11,026 bases of DNA from Leptolyngbya sp. SIO4C1 (GCA_010671975.1 JAAHIA010000130.1:1-11026); one strand, 5' to 3'; counted from the first letter of the stretch, positions 1-7,349 are shown. Made by a program: numbers and translations. Notes: generated by a model not told the origin, from the letters alone.

Positions 1-139
1 CGACATATAAAAATGCTCGCACCTTCAAGGCTAGCCCAGCCAAGACGAACCCCAGCCCCAGCAGCAGCCGCTCGCCACCGATCACGCCATGACGGAGGCC
101 GCCGATGACATTTGGCAGGCCATTCGCAGTTTTTGCGCC
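1..139 (-). other. Open hydrophobic reading stretch at window edge, doubtful
   Basis: On the minus strand the frame is open from just after a TAG at 142-140 to the window edge. It would encode about 46 residues, with a Gly/Leu-rich hydrophobic run (LLLGLGFVLAGLALK) that could be a membrane segment. The only non-ATG start inside it is a GTG at 85-83, with no Shine-Dalgarno sequence before it. It could be the beginning of a membrane protein lying mostly outside the window, or chance in GC-rich DNA. No family is recognised. The rest of 1-233 contains no convincing gene and should hold the hisC promoter, which I cannot place with confidence. Confidence 0.15.
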
Positions 140-233
140 CTATGAGCCTGTGCCGCTGATTTAATTAGAGATCGCAGCGCTAACTGAAAAAGTTTGAGAC
201 AATAAAACCTCACGCTTTGGTAGTTCTCCCGTC

Positions 234-1397
234 ATGCTTCCTTTTTTACGCGACGATCTGGCCCAGCTGTCTGCCTATACCCCTCATGCCGGTCAGGCAG
301 AAAAAGCTGTCGTCTTCGATCAGCTCGATACGAATGAAAGCCCGTTCGATCTGCCCGATTTCTTAAAGGCCGCACTAGCAGAGCAGTATCAGCAGGCGGT
401 CGAGGCCAACCGCTATCCAGACGGGGGGCATCTGCGGCTAAAGGAGGCGATTGCCGGCTATGCTGCCGAATCGGCTCAGCTCAGCGAGGTTGCATCAGAC
501 TGCGTCTCAGTTGGCAACGGCTCTGACGAGCTGATTCGTTCGCTGCTGATTGCTACCTGTCTCGGCGGGAGTGGGGCAATCCTTACGGCGGCGCCCACTT
601 TTTCGATGTACGGCATTTTGGCCAAGACGCTGGGCATTCCGGTGATGACGATTGACCGCAGCGACGCCACCTTTGCGCTCGATCTAGAAGCGGCCAGCGC
701 TGCCGTGGCCGACTCGCATCCGCCGATTCGCGTCGTGTTTATGGTGCATCCCAATTCACCTACGGCCAATGCCCTGACTGAGGCAGAGCTAACCTGGCTG
801 CGATCGCTGCCTGAGACTGTCCTCGTTGTGGTGGATGAAGCCTATTTCGAATTTTGTCAGCAAACGACCGTAGCAGATGCCCTACAGCGGTCAAACTGGG
901 TCGTTCTTAGAACCTTCTCTAAAGCCTTTCGGCTGGCGGCTCATCGGGTGGGCTATGCCGTGGCGCAGCCGGCCCTGATTGCCGCTCTAGAGAAGGTGCG
1001 GCTGCCCTACAACCTGCCTAGCTTTTCGCAAGCGGCAGCGCTGAGCGCGCTGGCTAATCGGACGGCGCTGCTTGAGGCGATTCCGTCGCTGCTGCAGGCT
1101 CGCGAGCAGCTCAGTCAGGCGCTGGCTGCTGATTCTCGCTGGCAGGTGTGGCCCAGTCAGGCAAACTTTATCTACGTGCGGCTGAGCCCAGCTGGGCTAG
1201 ATCGCTTGGGGCTCGAAGATCAAACGGCCGGGCTGGTTCAGATATTTCAAAAGCTGCGATCGCGCGGTACGCTAATTCGTCAAACGGGAGGCGGTTTGCG
1301 CATTACTATCGGCACTGCTGAGCAAAATCAGCGCACTCAGCAGAACCTAGCGGCTGTTCTCGACGAGCTGAGCCTGGCCGCTACTGGCTCCAGGTAG
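234..1397 (+). CDS. hisC: Histidinol-phosphate aminotransferase
   Basis: This is a cytosolic PLP enzyme of histidine biosynthesis. It transfers an amino group between glutamate and imidazole-acetol phosphate to give L-histidinol phosphate. The 387 residues match the usual length of this fold-type I, class II aminotransferase family. Visible landmarks are LDTNESPFDLP (31-41) and NRYPDGG (59-65) near the N-terminus, the cofactor-binding GNGSDE (94-99), and HPNSPT (172-177). Further on are VVVDEAYFEF (198-207), with Asp201 expected to contact the pyridine nitrogen, and RTFSKAF (226-232), with Lys230 as the Schiff-base lysine. GLRITIGT (354-361) carries Arg356, the expected substrate-carboxylate contact. 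The ATG at 234 gives the N-terminus MLPFLRDDLAQLSAYTPH that I associate with cyanobacterial HisC, although no Shine-Dalgarno sequence precedes it. No other his gene is nearby, in keeping with the scattered his genes of cyanobacteria. The last 17 bp overlap the end of the convergent gene. The name is secure at family level; related aromatic aminotransferases are the main alternative. Confidence 0.93.
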   Translation: MLPFLRDDLAQLSAYTPHAGQAEKAVVFDQLDTNESPFDLPDFLKAALAEQYQQAVEANRYPDGGHLRLKEAIAGYAAESAQLSEVASDCVSVGNGSDELIRSLLIATCLGGSGAILTAAPTFSMYGILAKTLGIPVMTIDRSDATFALDLEAASAAVADSHPPIRVVFMVHPNSPTANALTEAELTWLRSLPETVLVVVDEAYFEFCQQTTVADALQRSNWVVLRTFSKAFRLAAHRVGYAVAQPALIAALEKVRLPYNLPSFSQAAALSALANRTALLEAIPSLLQAREQLSQALAADSRWQVWPSQANFIYVRLSPAGLDRLGLEDQTAGLVQIFQKLRSRGTLIRQTGGGLRITIGTAEQNQRTQQNLAAVLDELSLAATGSR

Positions 1398-2013
1398 GGC
1401 CAGAGCGAATTTTTTGAATGGTCTGAGGCAAGACGCCAACCAGGGAGGCGAAGGCCGCATCCGGCACCTGATCAACCGTATCCTGGTCAAAATACGTCTT
1501 AAACTGCTCTAAAATCATCTGCGCTCGATCGGTAGAGCGCGGCTTATCGGTGAAATGCTGCGTGAGTCGAATCCACTGCAGACGAGTCTTGAGCGCCTTC
1601 TGCTGCTCTTCATGCGAGGTCGGCTTCAGCAGAGACAGGTTGCCCAGCGGAATAATCATGCGGCAATCTTGATCAAATTCTCCGCCCACGGCGGCTCCTG
1701 GCCCTGCGAATTCAGCATTGAATTCACGGTAAATGATAATACCGTTTCGGCGGCGGCTGTTGACAACCCAGAGTGTGCCACTACGAAGCTTATCCAACAA
1801 AGTATCGACCGCTAATGCTTGGTTCACAGAGGGGTCAGAAACAACATCGTGAGCGTTGAGTCTATCAGTCCACCAGCAGCGAGCCCCGAAAAAAGGCTCA
1901 GCGGAGGCAGAAATGTGAGTTTGCGATCGCCTTGGATGAGAAGGCTGACGCCAGCTTACAGGAATACCCGTGATGAAATGACTTAGCGGTTGAGACTGAT
2001 ATTTTGCATCCAT
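1381..2013 (-). CDS. Unassigned cyanobacterial-type protein, possible C-terminal HTH
   Basis: I do not recognise a named family for this 210-residue protein. It has no signal peptide or membrane segment and is probably cytosolic. The middle part (about 60-150) is well ordered in composition, with motifs such as RSGTLWVVNS (77-86), GIIIYREFNAEFAGPG (91-106), GGEFDQDCRMIIPL (110-123) and LQWIRLTQHF (145-154). The C-terminal stretch DAAFASLVGVLPQTIQKI (185-202) has the spacing of a helix-turn-helix (A..LVGV...TI.KI), so DNA binding is possible, but this is inference. The ATG at 2013 is preceded by a 15-bp palindrome only 5 bp away, and no clear Shine-Dalgarno sequence is present. Its end overlaps hisC by 17 bp in a convergent arrangement. 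Codon use and GC content look native. That it is a real gene is likely; its function is unknown. Confidence 0.72.
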   Translation of the reverse strand: MDAKYQSQPLSHFITGIPVSWRQPSHPRRSQTHISASAEPFFGARCWWTDRLNAHDVVSDPSVNQALAVDTLLDKLRSGTLWVVNSRRRNGIIIYREFNAEFAGPGAAVGGEFDQDCRMIIPLGNLSLLKPTSHEEQQKALKTRLQWIRLTQHFTDKPRSTDRAQMILEQFKTYFDQDTVDQVPDAAFASLVGVLPQTIQKIRSGPTWSQ

Positions 2014-2018
2014 TATCT

Positions 2019-2033
2019 TAGAGGATTCCTCTA
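2019..2033. promoter_or_regulatory. 15-bp palindrome before the 210-residue gene
   Basis: TAGAGGATTCCTCTA has perfect 7-bp arms around one central base. It lies 5 bp upstream of the ATG at 2013, in the leader or promoter of the minus-strand gene. It could be an operator for a dimeric regulator. As RNA it could form a 6-bp stem with a 3-nt loop that hides an AGAGGA ribosome-binding sequence. A chance origin cannot be excluded. Confidence 0.35.
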
Positions 2034-2320
2034 CGACGGCACTGTCAAGAGCCTAGCTCTTTCAATTTCATCTCAAGATGCAGCGCTAGGCCGTTCAATC
2101 GCTGGGTATTTCATTCATTCTTTAGACTCATCAATCTTTATCCTCATACACCCTACACATATCTTTATTTTAGTCAGGAAGGTTTTCTAAAAAATACAGT
2201 CAGTCGCAGCCAGCTGCGGTCGGTCGGCCCTATTCTGCCAGCCGTCAGACCTTGAGCGATAGCGACGAGCTGAACTGCCCTTGAATTAGCCGTTGGCTGG
2301 CTATCAGCGTTTGCTGTCAC
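2034..2320. other. Gene-free gap between 210-residue gene and GNAT gene
   Basis: The left half (about 2040-2200) is clearly richer in A and T than its surroundings and should carry the promoter of the minus-strand gene ending at 1381. A 6-bp stem, CGCAGC-CA-GCTGCG (2205-2218), lies about 100 bp beyond the GNAT stop. Read on the minus strand it is followed, after ten bases, by six T (2194-2189). That is too far for a standard terminator, though a weak terminator for the GNAT gene is possible. Degenerate GTCG/GTCA repeats flank this stem (2199-2227). No coding frame with a start and composition like the neighbours is present. Confidence 0.5.
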
Positions 2321-2899
2321 TTAGCCCAGCGATTTAGACAGCAGCACTCGAGGAGACGCTAGCCGCAGGAAAGCGCATTGAGCAGATAGCCTGGGGCGAT
2401 AGTCTAGCTGCTGATAAAGCTGCAGGGCCTGGTCGTTGCTTGCGGCAGCGTGCAAATAGATTGAGGAATAGCCCCAGGTGCGGACGACATCTTCGCACGC
2501 CCGCAGCAGCTGACGCGCTGCGCCCCGTCGCCGATAGTTAGCCCGTACGGCTAAGTTGGCAACGTAGGGATGTCTAGCTTGAAACGGCGGCCATAGGGCA
2601 TAGGCGCGCACCGACAGCTCAACCGTGCCAATAATCTGAGCAGAGGCACTCGAGGCCGCCGCTTCCGCCGCCGGACAAACGGCCACCAGGCAGCAGTACT
2701 GGTGAGAACGATTGGCCAGTCGCAGCTTTAGATCTTCTCGAATCCCGATGCGGATTAAGGGATAGACCCACCGATTCAGCTGCGTTTGCGGGTAGAAGCT
2801 AGAGACCAAAATTTCGGTCAGCTGTGGCAGATCGGCTGACTTAGCGGTACGAATCTGATGCTGAACCGGGCGGTTGTCCTGATTGATGACAGAAGACAT
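2321..2899 (-). CDS. GNAT-family N-acetyltransferase
   Basis: This cytosolic protein of 192 residues has the GCN5-related N-acetyltransferase fold, which moves an acetyl group from acetyl-CoA to an amine; the acceptor cannot be read from sequence. The N-terminal strand and helix are QIRTAKSADLPQLTEILVSSF (15-35). The central strand IIGTVELSVR (89-98) leads to NLAVRANYRRRGAARQLL (115-132), the motif A region, with RRRGAA (123-128) as the pyrophosphate-binding loop. YLHAAASNDQALQLYQQLDY (148-167) is the typical motif B with the closing NxxAxxLYxxLGY pattern, here ending in LDY. An Ala/Ser-rich insert (77-87) interrupts the middle and looks like a lineage-specific loop. The ATG at 2899 has no clear Shine-Dalgarno sequence. 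The gene is divergent from cyaC across a 249-bp gap. The family is secure; a ribosomal-protein (RimI-like) or small-molecule substrate is equally open. Confidence 0.85.
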   Translation of the reverse strand: MSSVINQDNRPVQHQIRTAKSADLPQLTEILVSSFYPQTQLNRWVYPLIRIGIREDLKLRLANRSHQYCCLVAVCPAAEAAASSASAQIIGTVELSVRAYALWPPFQARHPYVANLAVRANYRRRGAARQLLRACEDVVRTWGYSSIYLHAAASNDQALQLYQQLDYRPRLSAQCAFLRLASPRVLLSKSLG

Positions 2900-3084
2900 G
2901 GTGAAGACAGGGTGCAGAAATAAAATCGGACGGGCACTCTAGGTAGGACATCTCCATAAACAACCATAGACGTATTGTGGCAAAGCCGTCTGCAGGGTGA
3001 GTATCAGAAGGCTCAGCAGCTGGGCCAGATGGCGCAGCTCCACATCAGGCTGCATTTCCCGCTTCCCTAGCGCTCACAGACAAT

Positions 3085-3129
3085 GGGTTTCTGGGGAGTT
3101 CTCTGGGGGAGCTCTGGGGGGTTCTCTGG
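3085..3129 (+). repeat. Phased TCTGG(GG) repeats and potential G-quadruplex upstream of cyaC
   Basis: TCTGG cores begin at 3090, 3102, 3113 and 3125, spaced 12, 11 and 12 bp, so they lie on roughly one face of the helix. The first three continue into G4, G5 and G6 runs. Together with GGG at 3085-3087 the strand reads G3-N5-G4-N8-G5-N6-G6, a near-canonical G-quadruplex motif on the cyaC coding strand, ending 20 bp before the start codon. It could be a multi-site operator or a structured leader. The pattern is directly visible; its function is inferred. Confidence 0.5.
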
Positions 3130-3148
3130 CTAGACAAGAGTATGATGC

Positions 3149-6067
3149 ATGGTAGTCCAAACGCACGATCGTTGGCAAAGTCTATCTAGGCCTAAAATTC
3201 TGGTGGTTGATGATGAGCCAGATAACCTAGATCTGTTATGTCGTACGTTTCATCGCGACTTTGAGGTCCTACAAGCCGAAAGCGGGCAGGCTGCGCTGAA
3301 GCAGCTCAGCGCCTGCAGCGATATCGCGGTGATCATTTCCGATCAGCGCATGCCGGGGATGAGCGGCACTGCCTTACTGCAGCTGTCAGCTGAGCGCTAT
3401 CCCCACACCATGCGGATTATGCTCACCGGCTATACCGATGTTGAAGATCTCGTAGAGGCAATCAATCAGGGTAAAGTCTTCAAATATGTGACGAAGCCCT
3501 GGCAGGAGGCTGATCTCAAGGCGGTCGTCTATCAGGCGGTAGAAACTTACCACGTACTTGAAGCGCGCACGCGGGACCTAAACCGGCTGCTGCGACAGGA
3601 AACGTTGATTAGCACGATCACTCAGGCCGTTCACCGCAGCCTCGATCCCCAAGAAATCTTTACCACAATCACCTATCAGCTCGGCGCTGCGCTGCAGGCT
3701 GACGGCTGCGCGCTTTCGCTATGGACCGAAGACAGCCAGCTGGTGCAGTGCGCAGGGCTTTACGATGCAGCCCGCGACGGGAGATCTGATGAGGCCCACG
3801 CGCCGGCCGCAGCGCAGTCGCAGGTGCCAATTGCTAAAAATCCAATCCTACAGGCGCTGTCGGCAACCCGAGCGCCGGTCCCAATCAATAACCTTGACGA
3901 CTGGCCAGCCATAGCGGCCCACGACCTACCGCTGCGATCTCCGGCCAAGGCGCTGCTGGCTGTCCCACTCATATCAGAGGAAAATATTATCGGCAGCATT
4001 ACGCTGTGGCAAACTAGCCGCTCGCGCCGCTGGCTGTCCGAGGAGATCGATCTAGTTCAAACCGTAGCCCGTCAGGCGGCGATCGCAGTTCAGCAGGCTC
4101 GTCTCTACCAGACGACCCGCCAGCAAGCAGAGCAGCTGCTCGCCCTCAATCGGCAAAAGACGACGTTCTTTCAAAATATTTCGCACGAGCTGCGCACGCC
4201 GCTAACGCTAACAATAGGGCCGCTAGAATCGGCGGTGGCTGAGCATCGGGGGCTGAGCTACGAGCAATCAGCCGTTGCCTTAGGCCAGTCGCGCCGCCTG
4301 CTGCGGCTGGTAAATCAGCTGCTCGATCTGCAGCGGCTAGACGCTGGCCCCGTGCAGGCAACCTTTCGTCCCTGTTGCTTAGCAGACTTTGTCAAGGATA
4401 TTGCCAGCGCCTTCGAGGCCTACTGCGATCGCAAAAATCTGCGCTTGACCGCTCAGATTGACGACTGCCCGACGGTCTACTTAGACCTAGAAAAATTTGA
4501 CAAGGTTCTTTACAACCTGCTTTCCAACGCCATGAAATTTACCCCGGCCGGCGGAGCCATTCAGCTGCAGCTAACGGCCAATGAGCAGTGCTGCTACCTG
4601 CGGGTAAGCGATACCGGCATCGGCATTCGAGAAGACCAGATACCGCATTTGTTTGAGCGCTTTCGCCAGGCAGACGGCTCGGCTAGCCGCTGCTATGAAG
4701 GCACTGGCCTAGGGCTAGCGCTGACCAAAGAGCTGGTCGAACTGCACGGTGGCAGCATTGCGGTTCAGTCTACCTATGGCCGGGGGACAACCGTTACCAT
4801 CGCGCTGCCAATCGGCAGCGCTCATCTGCCGCCCGAGCGCGTAGTCGCTGACTCAGCCCCCTTAGAACAGGCCAGAGCCGCCGTTGAGCTAGCAGACATA
4901 GCGCTTGAATCAGCGCTGGCGACTGCGCTGCCCCCGGCTAACAGCCCCGAGGCCGGTGCTGACGCTAGCGCCAGTATTTTAGTGGTGGATGACAGTGCAG
5001 AGCTGCGCGCCTATGTGGCCGATATCCTGCAGCAGCAAGGCTATCGGGTGCAGACGGCACCAAACGGCGCCGTGGGCCTGATGCTGGCCGCCAGTCAGCG
5101 GCCAGCGCTAATTGTGACCGATCTGATGATGCCGCAGGTTTCTGGGCTAGAGCTGATTCAGCGCATCCGTCAAGATCACCAGCTGCGGAGCATTCCAATT
5201 ATTTTACTGACGGCTAAGGCCGATGATGATGCCCGTCTAGAAGGCGTAGAACAAGGGGCTGATGCCTACCTGTCAAAGCCGTTCAATCAGCGAGAGCTGC
5301 TAGCTGAAGTCCGCAATCTGCTAGCCCTTAAAGTCAGCGAGCACCGCGTCACTGAGCTCAACCGCTATCTAACAGAGTCAGTGCTGCAGCGCTTTTTACC
5401 CCCAGCGCTGGTCAGCAAAGCCGCTCAGGGGCAGCTGCAGCTCAATTTGCGTCCTGAGCCTCGGCTGGTGACTATCCTATTTAGCGACATTGTTGGCTTT
5501 ACTCAGCTGTCCAATACGCTGCGATCGCGCCGAGTGGCCCAGCTGCTGAACGAGTATCTTGCCGCCATGACCCGGATCATCTTTGCCAATGGCGGCACCG
5601 TCGACAAGTTTATGGGCGATGCGGTGCTCGCCCTGTTTGGGGCACCAGAAACTTTGTCGCCCAATGAGCAGGTGCGCCGCGCCATTGCCGCCGCTCGCCA
5701 GATGTCTCAGGCCCTATCGCTGCTCAATCAGCAATGGGCGGAGCAGGGCATCGCGCCAGTGCAGTTTCGCTGCGGCATTCACCAAGGCACAGCGGTTGTA
5801 GGTATGTTTGGCAGCGCTGAACGGGCCGACTACACAGCGATTGGCCCAAGCGTCAATATTGCCTCGCGCATTCAAGCTGCCGCCGAGAGCAATAGTATCT
5901 TGGTGTCTGCTGCGGTAGCCGACTATCTAGAAGAAACTGAAATTGTTAAATTTAGCCCGCTCCAGCTCAAAGGCATTGATGAAACCGTGCTGACTTTCAA
6001 TGTCAAAACTCAGCCGGATGAAACGGTTCAGCCGTTGCCAAACTCGCCTTTGATAACGGCGCTCTAG
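3149..6067 (+). CDS. cyaC: CyaC-type hybrid histidine kinase/class III adenylate cyclase
   Basis: This 972-residue signalling protein turns a phosphorelay input into cAMP. Domains in order are as follows. REC1 (about 15-133) has acidic D21/D22, phospho-acceptor D65 in SDQRMPG and K116. A GAF domain (about 150-318) follows. HisKA has H346 in SHELRTPL. The HATPase has the N box NLLSNAMKF with N460, VSDTGIGI with D488, and GTGLGLAL at 518. REC2 (about 609-727) has D614/D615, D658 and K710. The cyclase domain (about 770-950) has metal-binding D780 (FSDIVGF) and D824, K820 and T896 at the purine-selecting positions, and N903 and R907 for the transition state. The K/T pair points to ATP and to class IIIb, the bicarbonate-responsive group that includes cyanobacterial cyclases. 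The order matches CyaC of Spirulina and Anabaena. There is no membrane segment, so it is cytosolic. The GAF domain lacks an obvious chromophore Cys context, so its ligand is unknown, and a partner phytochrome may feed REC1. The ATG at 3149 has AAGAG at 3136-3140 as a weak Shine-Dalgarno sequence. A TonB-like gene follows after 36 bp. Confidence 0.93.
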   Translation: MVVQTHDRWQSLSRPKILVVDDEPDNLDLLCRTFHRDFEVLQAESGQAALKQLSACSDIAVIISDQRMPGMSGTALLQLSAERYPHTMRIMLTGYTDVEDLVEAINQGKVFKYVTKPWQEADLKAVVYQAVETYHVLEARTRDLNRLLRQETLISTITQAVHRSLDPQEIFTTITYQLGAALQADGCALSLWTEDSQLVQCAGLYDAARDGRSDEAHAPAAAQSQVPIAKNPILQALSATRAPVPINNLDDWPAIAAHDLPLRSPAKALLAVPLISEENIIGSITLWQTSRSRRWLSEEIDLVQTVARQAAIAVQQARLYQTTRQQAEQLLALNRQKTTFFQNISHELRTPLTLTIGPLESAVAEHRGLSYEQSAVALGQSRRLLRLVNQLLDLQRLDAGPVQATFRPCCLADFVKDIASAFEAYCDRKNLRLTAQIDDCPTVYLDLEKFDKVLYNLLSNAMKFTPAGGAIQLQLTANEQCCYLRVSDTGIGIREDQIPHLFERFRQADGSASRCYEGTGLGLALTKELVELHGGSIAVQSTYGRGTTVTIALPIGSAHLPPERVVADSAPLEQARAAVELADIALESALATALPPANSPEAGADASASILVVDDSAELRAYVADILQQQGYRVQTAPNGAVGLMLAASQRPALIVTDLMMPQVSGLELIQRIRQDHQLRSIPIILLTAKADDDARLEGVEQGADAYLSKPFNQRELLAEVRNLLALKVSEHRVTELNRYLTESVLQRFLPPALVSKAAQGQLQLNLRPEPRLVTILFSDIVGFTQLSNTLRSRRVAQLLNEYLAAMTRIIFANGGTVDKFMGDAVLALFGAPETLSPNEQVRRAIAAARQMSQALSLLNQQWAEQGIAPVQFRCGIHQGTAVVGMFGSAERADYTAIGPSVNIASRIQAAAESNSILVSAAVADYLEETEIVKFSPLQLKGIDETVLTFNVKTQPDETVQPLPNSPLITAL

Positions 6068-6103
6068 CCCAGCTGTCGGAGCGTGAATAAGTCTTAATCC
6101 AAA

Positions 6104-7291
6104 GTGCTAGGGTTGAGGTGTCCTGCTTGTGATCGCCCGGTGGCCCCAAACTCCTCAGCACTGAACTGGCAGCATCGAGATCCGCCCAACCTCTGGCCGG
6201 TGCTGGGGGGGCTATCGCTGCTGCTGCATCTCGGCGTATTGGGCCTAGCGATGCCGCTTGTTTTGCGTCTGATGCCATCTCCAGCCAGCGTAGCCCCCGC
6301 TGCCCCCGTCCCTATCGAGCTCATTGCGACCGAGCAGTCTGCTGCTGAGACCCCTGCAGCCCCGGCTGCGACTGCCGCAGATGCCAGCGTCAGCCCGGCT
6401 GAGCCGGCAGCCCAGCCTCAACCGGCAGCGCCAGCGACGTCGTCGGTATCTTTCTCAGCCTCCCCCCCTACGGTCTCCCCCCCGGCGGGCCGCGATCGCG
6501 CAGCCGACTCTGAACCTGCTAACCGCTCTAATTCCCCCGCCGCTGTCGAGCGTAAAGCCGCTAGTACTAGAGCCGATCAGGCCTCTGCGCCAGTTCAGCC
6601 CGATACGGTTTCCTCCAACGCGGCTCCCCCTAATACGGCTCCCCCTGATACGACTCTCCCTGATACGGCGCGCCCCGAGCTGCCAGCGACCTCCCCTGAG
6701 CCACCCGCTACCGTCCCAGAAGAGGCAGCCGCACCTACTTCTCCTGCTGCCGCTGAGCCTGGCTTACAGACCGCGCCGACGGCGGCGGCTGAGCCATCTG
6801 AACCGTCTGAAAATCTTGCTACGAGTGGACCTGAGACGCTACCCGTCAGCGGCGAGCCGCTGCCTGCACCGGAACCTGTCCCAGAAACGGTTGCCGATCG
6901 CGGCGCTGAGGCCGCCAGTGAGCCGGTTGCGCAGGCATTCTTTGTCAGCTATCAGGGCATTGCCTTAGCGCCTAACGCGCAGGACTTTTTAGACAGCGAT
7001 CCGCAGCTGGTAGACATGGCCGGTGACTCCATCGCTGTCACGCCTCGAAACTATGGCTGCACGGCTCCCCTAATTGCCGCACCGCAGCAAGTTGCTGTGC
7101 GCATTGAGATTTCAGCGGGCGGTCTGATTGATACCTATGAGCAGCCTGACGACTCTGCCTTTGAAGCGTTTGCTAAATGCCTAATTCCTGAAGTTGGGTT
7201 TCGCTTCGAGCCGCCTCAGCAGGGGGGGGCACCTGTGGCAACCGACGCCTACATCCTGACGGTAGAAATCAGCCCTGCCAATCCGCGCTGA
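6104..7291 (+). CDS. TonB-like anchored Pro/Ala-rich envelope protein
   Basis: This 395-residue protein is built like TonB. It has a short N-terminal part, one hydrophobic anchor (about 31-57, LWPVLGGLSLLLHLGVLGL), then PVPIELIAT (68-76), as often follows the anchor of TonB proteins. A low-complexity Pro/Ala/Ser/Glu spacer (about 58-275) is presumably periplasmic. A globular end (about 276-395) contains VAVRIEISAGGLIDTYEQP (330-348), resembling the TonB C-terminal pattern VEVxLxIDxxGxV. Two Cys in that end (C319, C359) could form a disulfide. It may span the periplasm and pass energy or force to an outer-membrane protein, but no ExbB/ExbD or receptor gene is near, so the role is inferred. The start is uncertain. 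The GTG at 6104 has no Shine-Dalgarno sequence and adds a CPAC pair (C6, C9) before the anchor; a GTG at 6140 would remove it. The gene lies 36 bp after cyaC, perhaps in one transcript. Confidence 0.75.
   Translation: MLGLRCPACDRPVAPNSSALNWQHRDPPNLWPVLGGLSLLLHLGVLGLAMPLVLRLMPSPASVAPAAPVPIELIATEQSAAETPAAPAATAADASVSPAEPAAQPQPAAPATSSVSFSASPPTVSPPAGRDRAADSEPANRSNSPAAVERKAASTRADQASAPVQPDTVSSNAAPPNTAPPDTTLPDTARPELPATSPEPPATVPEEAAAPTSPAAAEPGLQTAPTAAAEPSEPSENLATSGPETLPVSGEPLPAPEPVPETVADRGAEAASEPVAQAFFVSYQGIALAPNAQDFLDSDPQLVDMAGDSIAVTPRNYGCTAPLIAAPQQVAVRIEISAGGLIDTYEQPDDSAFEAFAKCLIPEVGFRFEPPQQGGAPVATDAYILTVEISPANPR
6617..6676 (+). repeat. Four 15-bp tandem repeats inside the TonB-like gene
   Basis: Four consecutive 15-bp units start at 6617, 6632, 6647 and 6662 and encode NAAPP, NTAPP, DTTLP and DTARP (residues 172-191). 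The units diverge gradually. They keep the frame, so copy-number change would lengthen or shorten the spacer by five residues without breaking the protein. Confidence 0.75.
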
Positions 7292-7312
7292 GGCCGGCCT
7301 CTAGCCAATCGC

Positions 7313-7349
7313 AGCTTCTGCTAGAAATTGTGCTACCCTAGCAGAGGCT
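7313..7349 (+). terminator. Strong hairpin between TonB-like gene and tRNA-Gly
   Basis: AGCTTCTGCTAG (7313-7324) pairs with CTAGCAGAGGCT (7338-7349) in a 12-bp stem with one T-G wobble (7316/7346) and a 13-nt loop. It starts 21 bp after the TonB-like stop and ends 3 bp before the tRNA. There is no T tract, so it is not a textbook intrinsic terminator. It may end or protect the upstream mRNA, or mark tRNA leader processing. A separate perfect 12-bp palindrome, GAGGCCGGCCTC (7290-7301), overlaps the stop codon of the TonB-like gene. Confidence 0.45.

Noticed and set aside
1555..1815. Plus-strand frame of 86 codons
   Set aside because: It is a shadow of the 210-residue minus-strand gene, with no ribosome-binding site and no recognisable motif.
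2205..2218. CGCAGC-CA-GCTGCG as an intrinsic terminator of the GNAT gene
   Set aside because: The T run is ten bases from the stem and the loop has only two bases. It is kept only as a comment on the gap.
6128..6141. TGTGA near 6131 as half of a cAMP-receptor (SyCRP1-type) site behind cyaC
   Set aside because: No matching TCACA half lies at the required spacing, here or elsewhere near cyaC.
6324..6968. 214-codon open frame, rich in Arg/Leu/Pro
   Set aside because: It lies wholly inside the TonB-like gene in another frame. Its composition is simply the frame-shifted reading of Pro/Ala codons, and it has no domain pattern.
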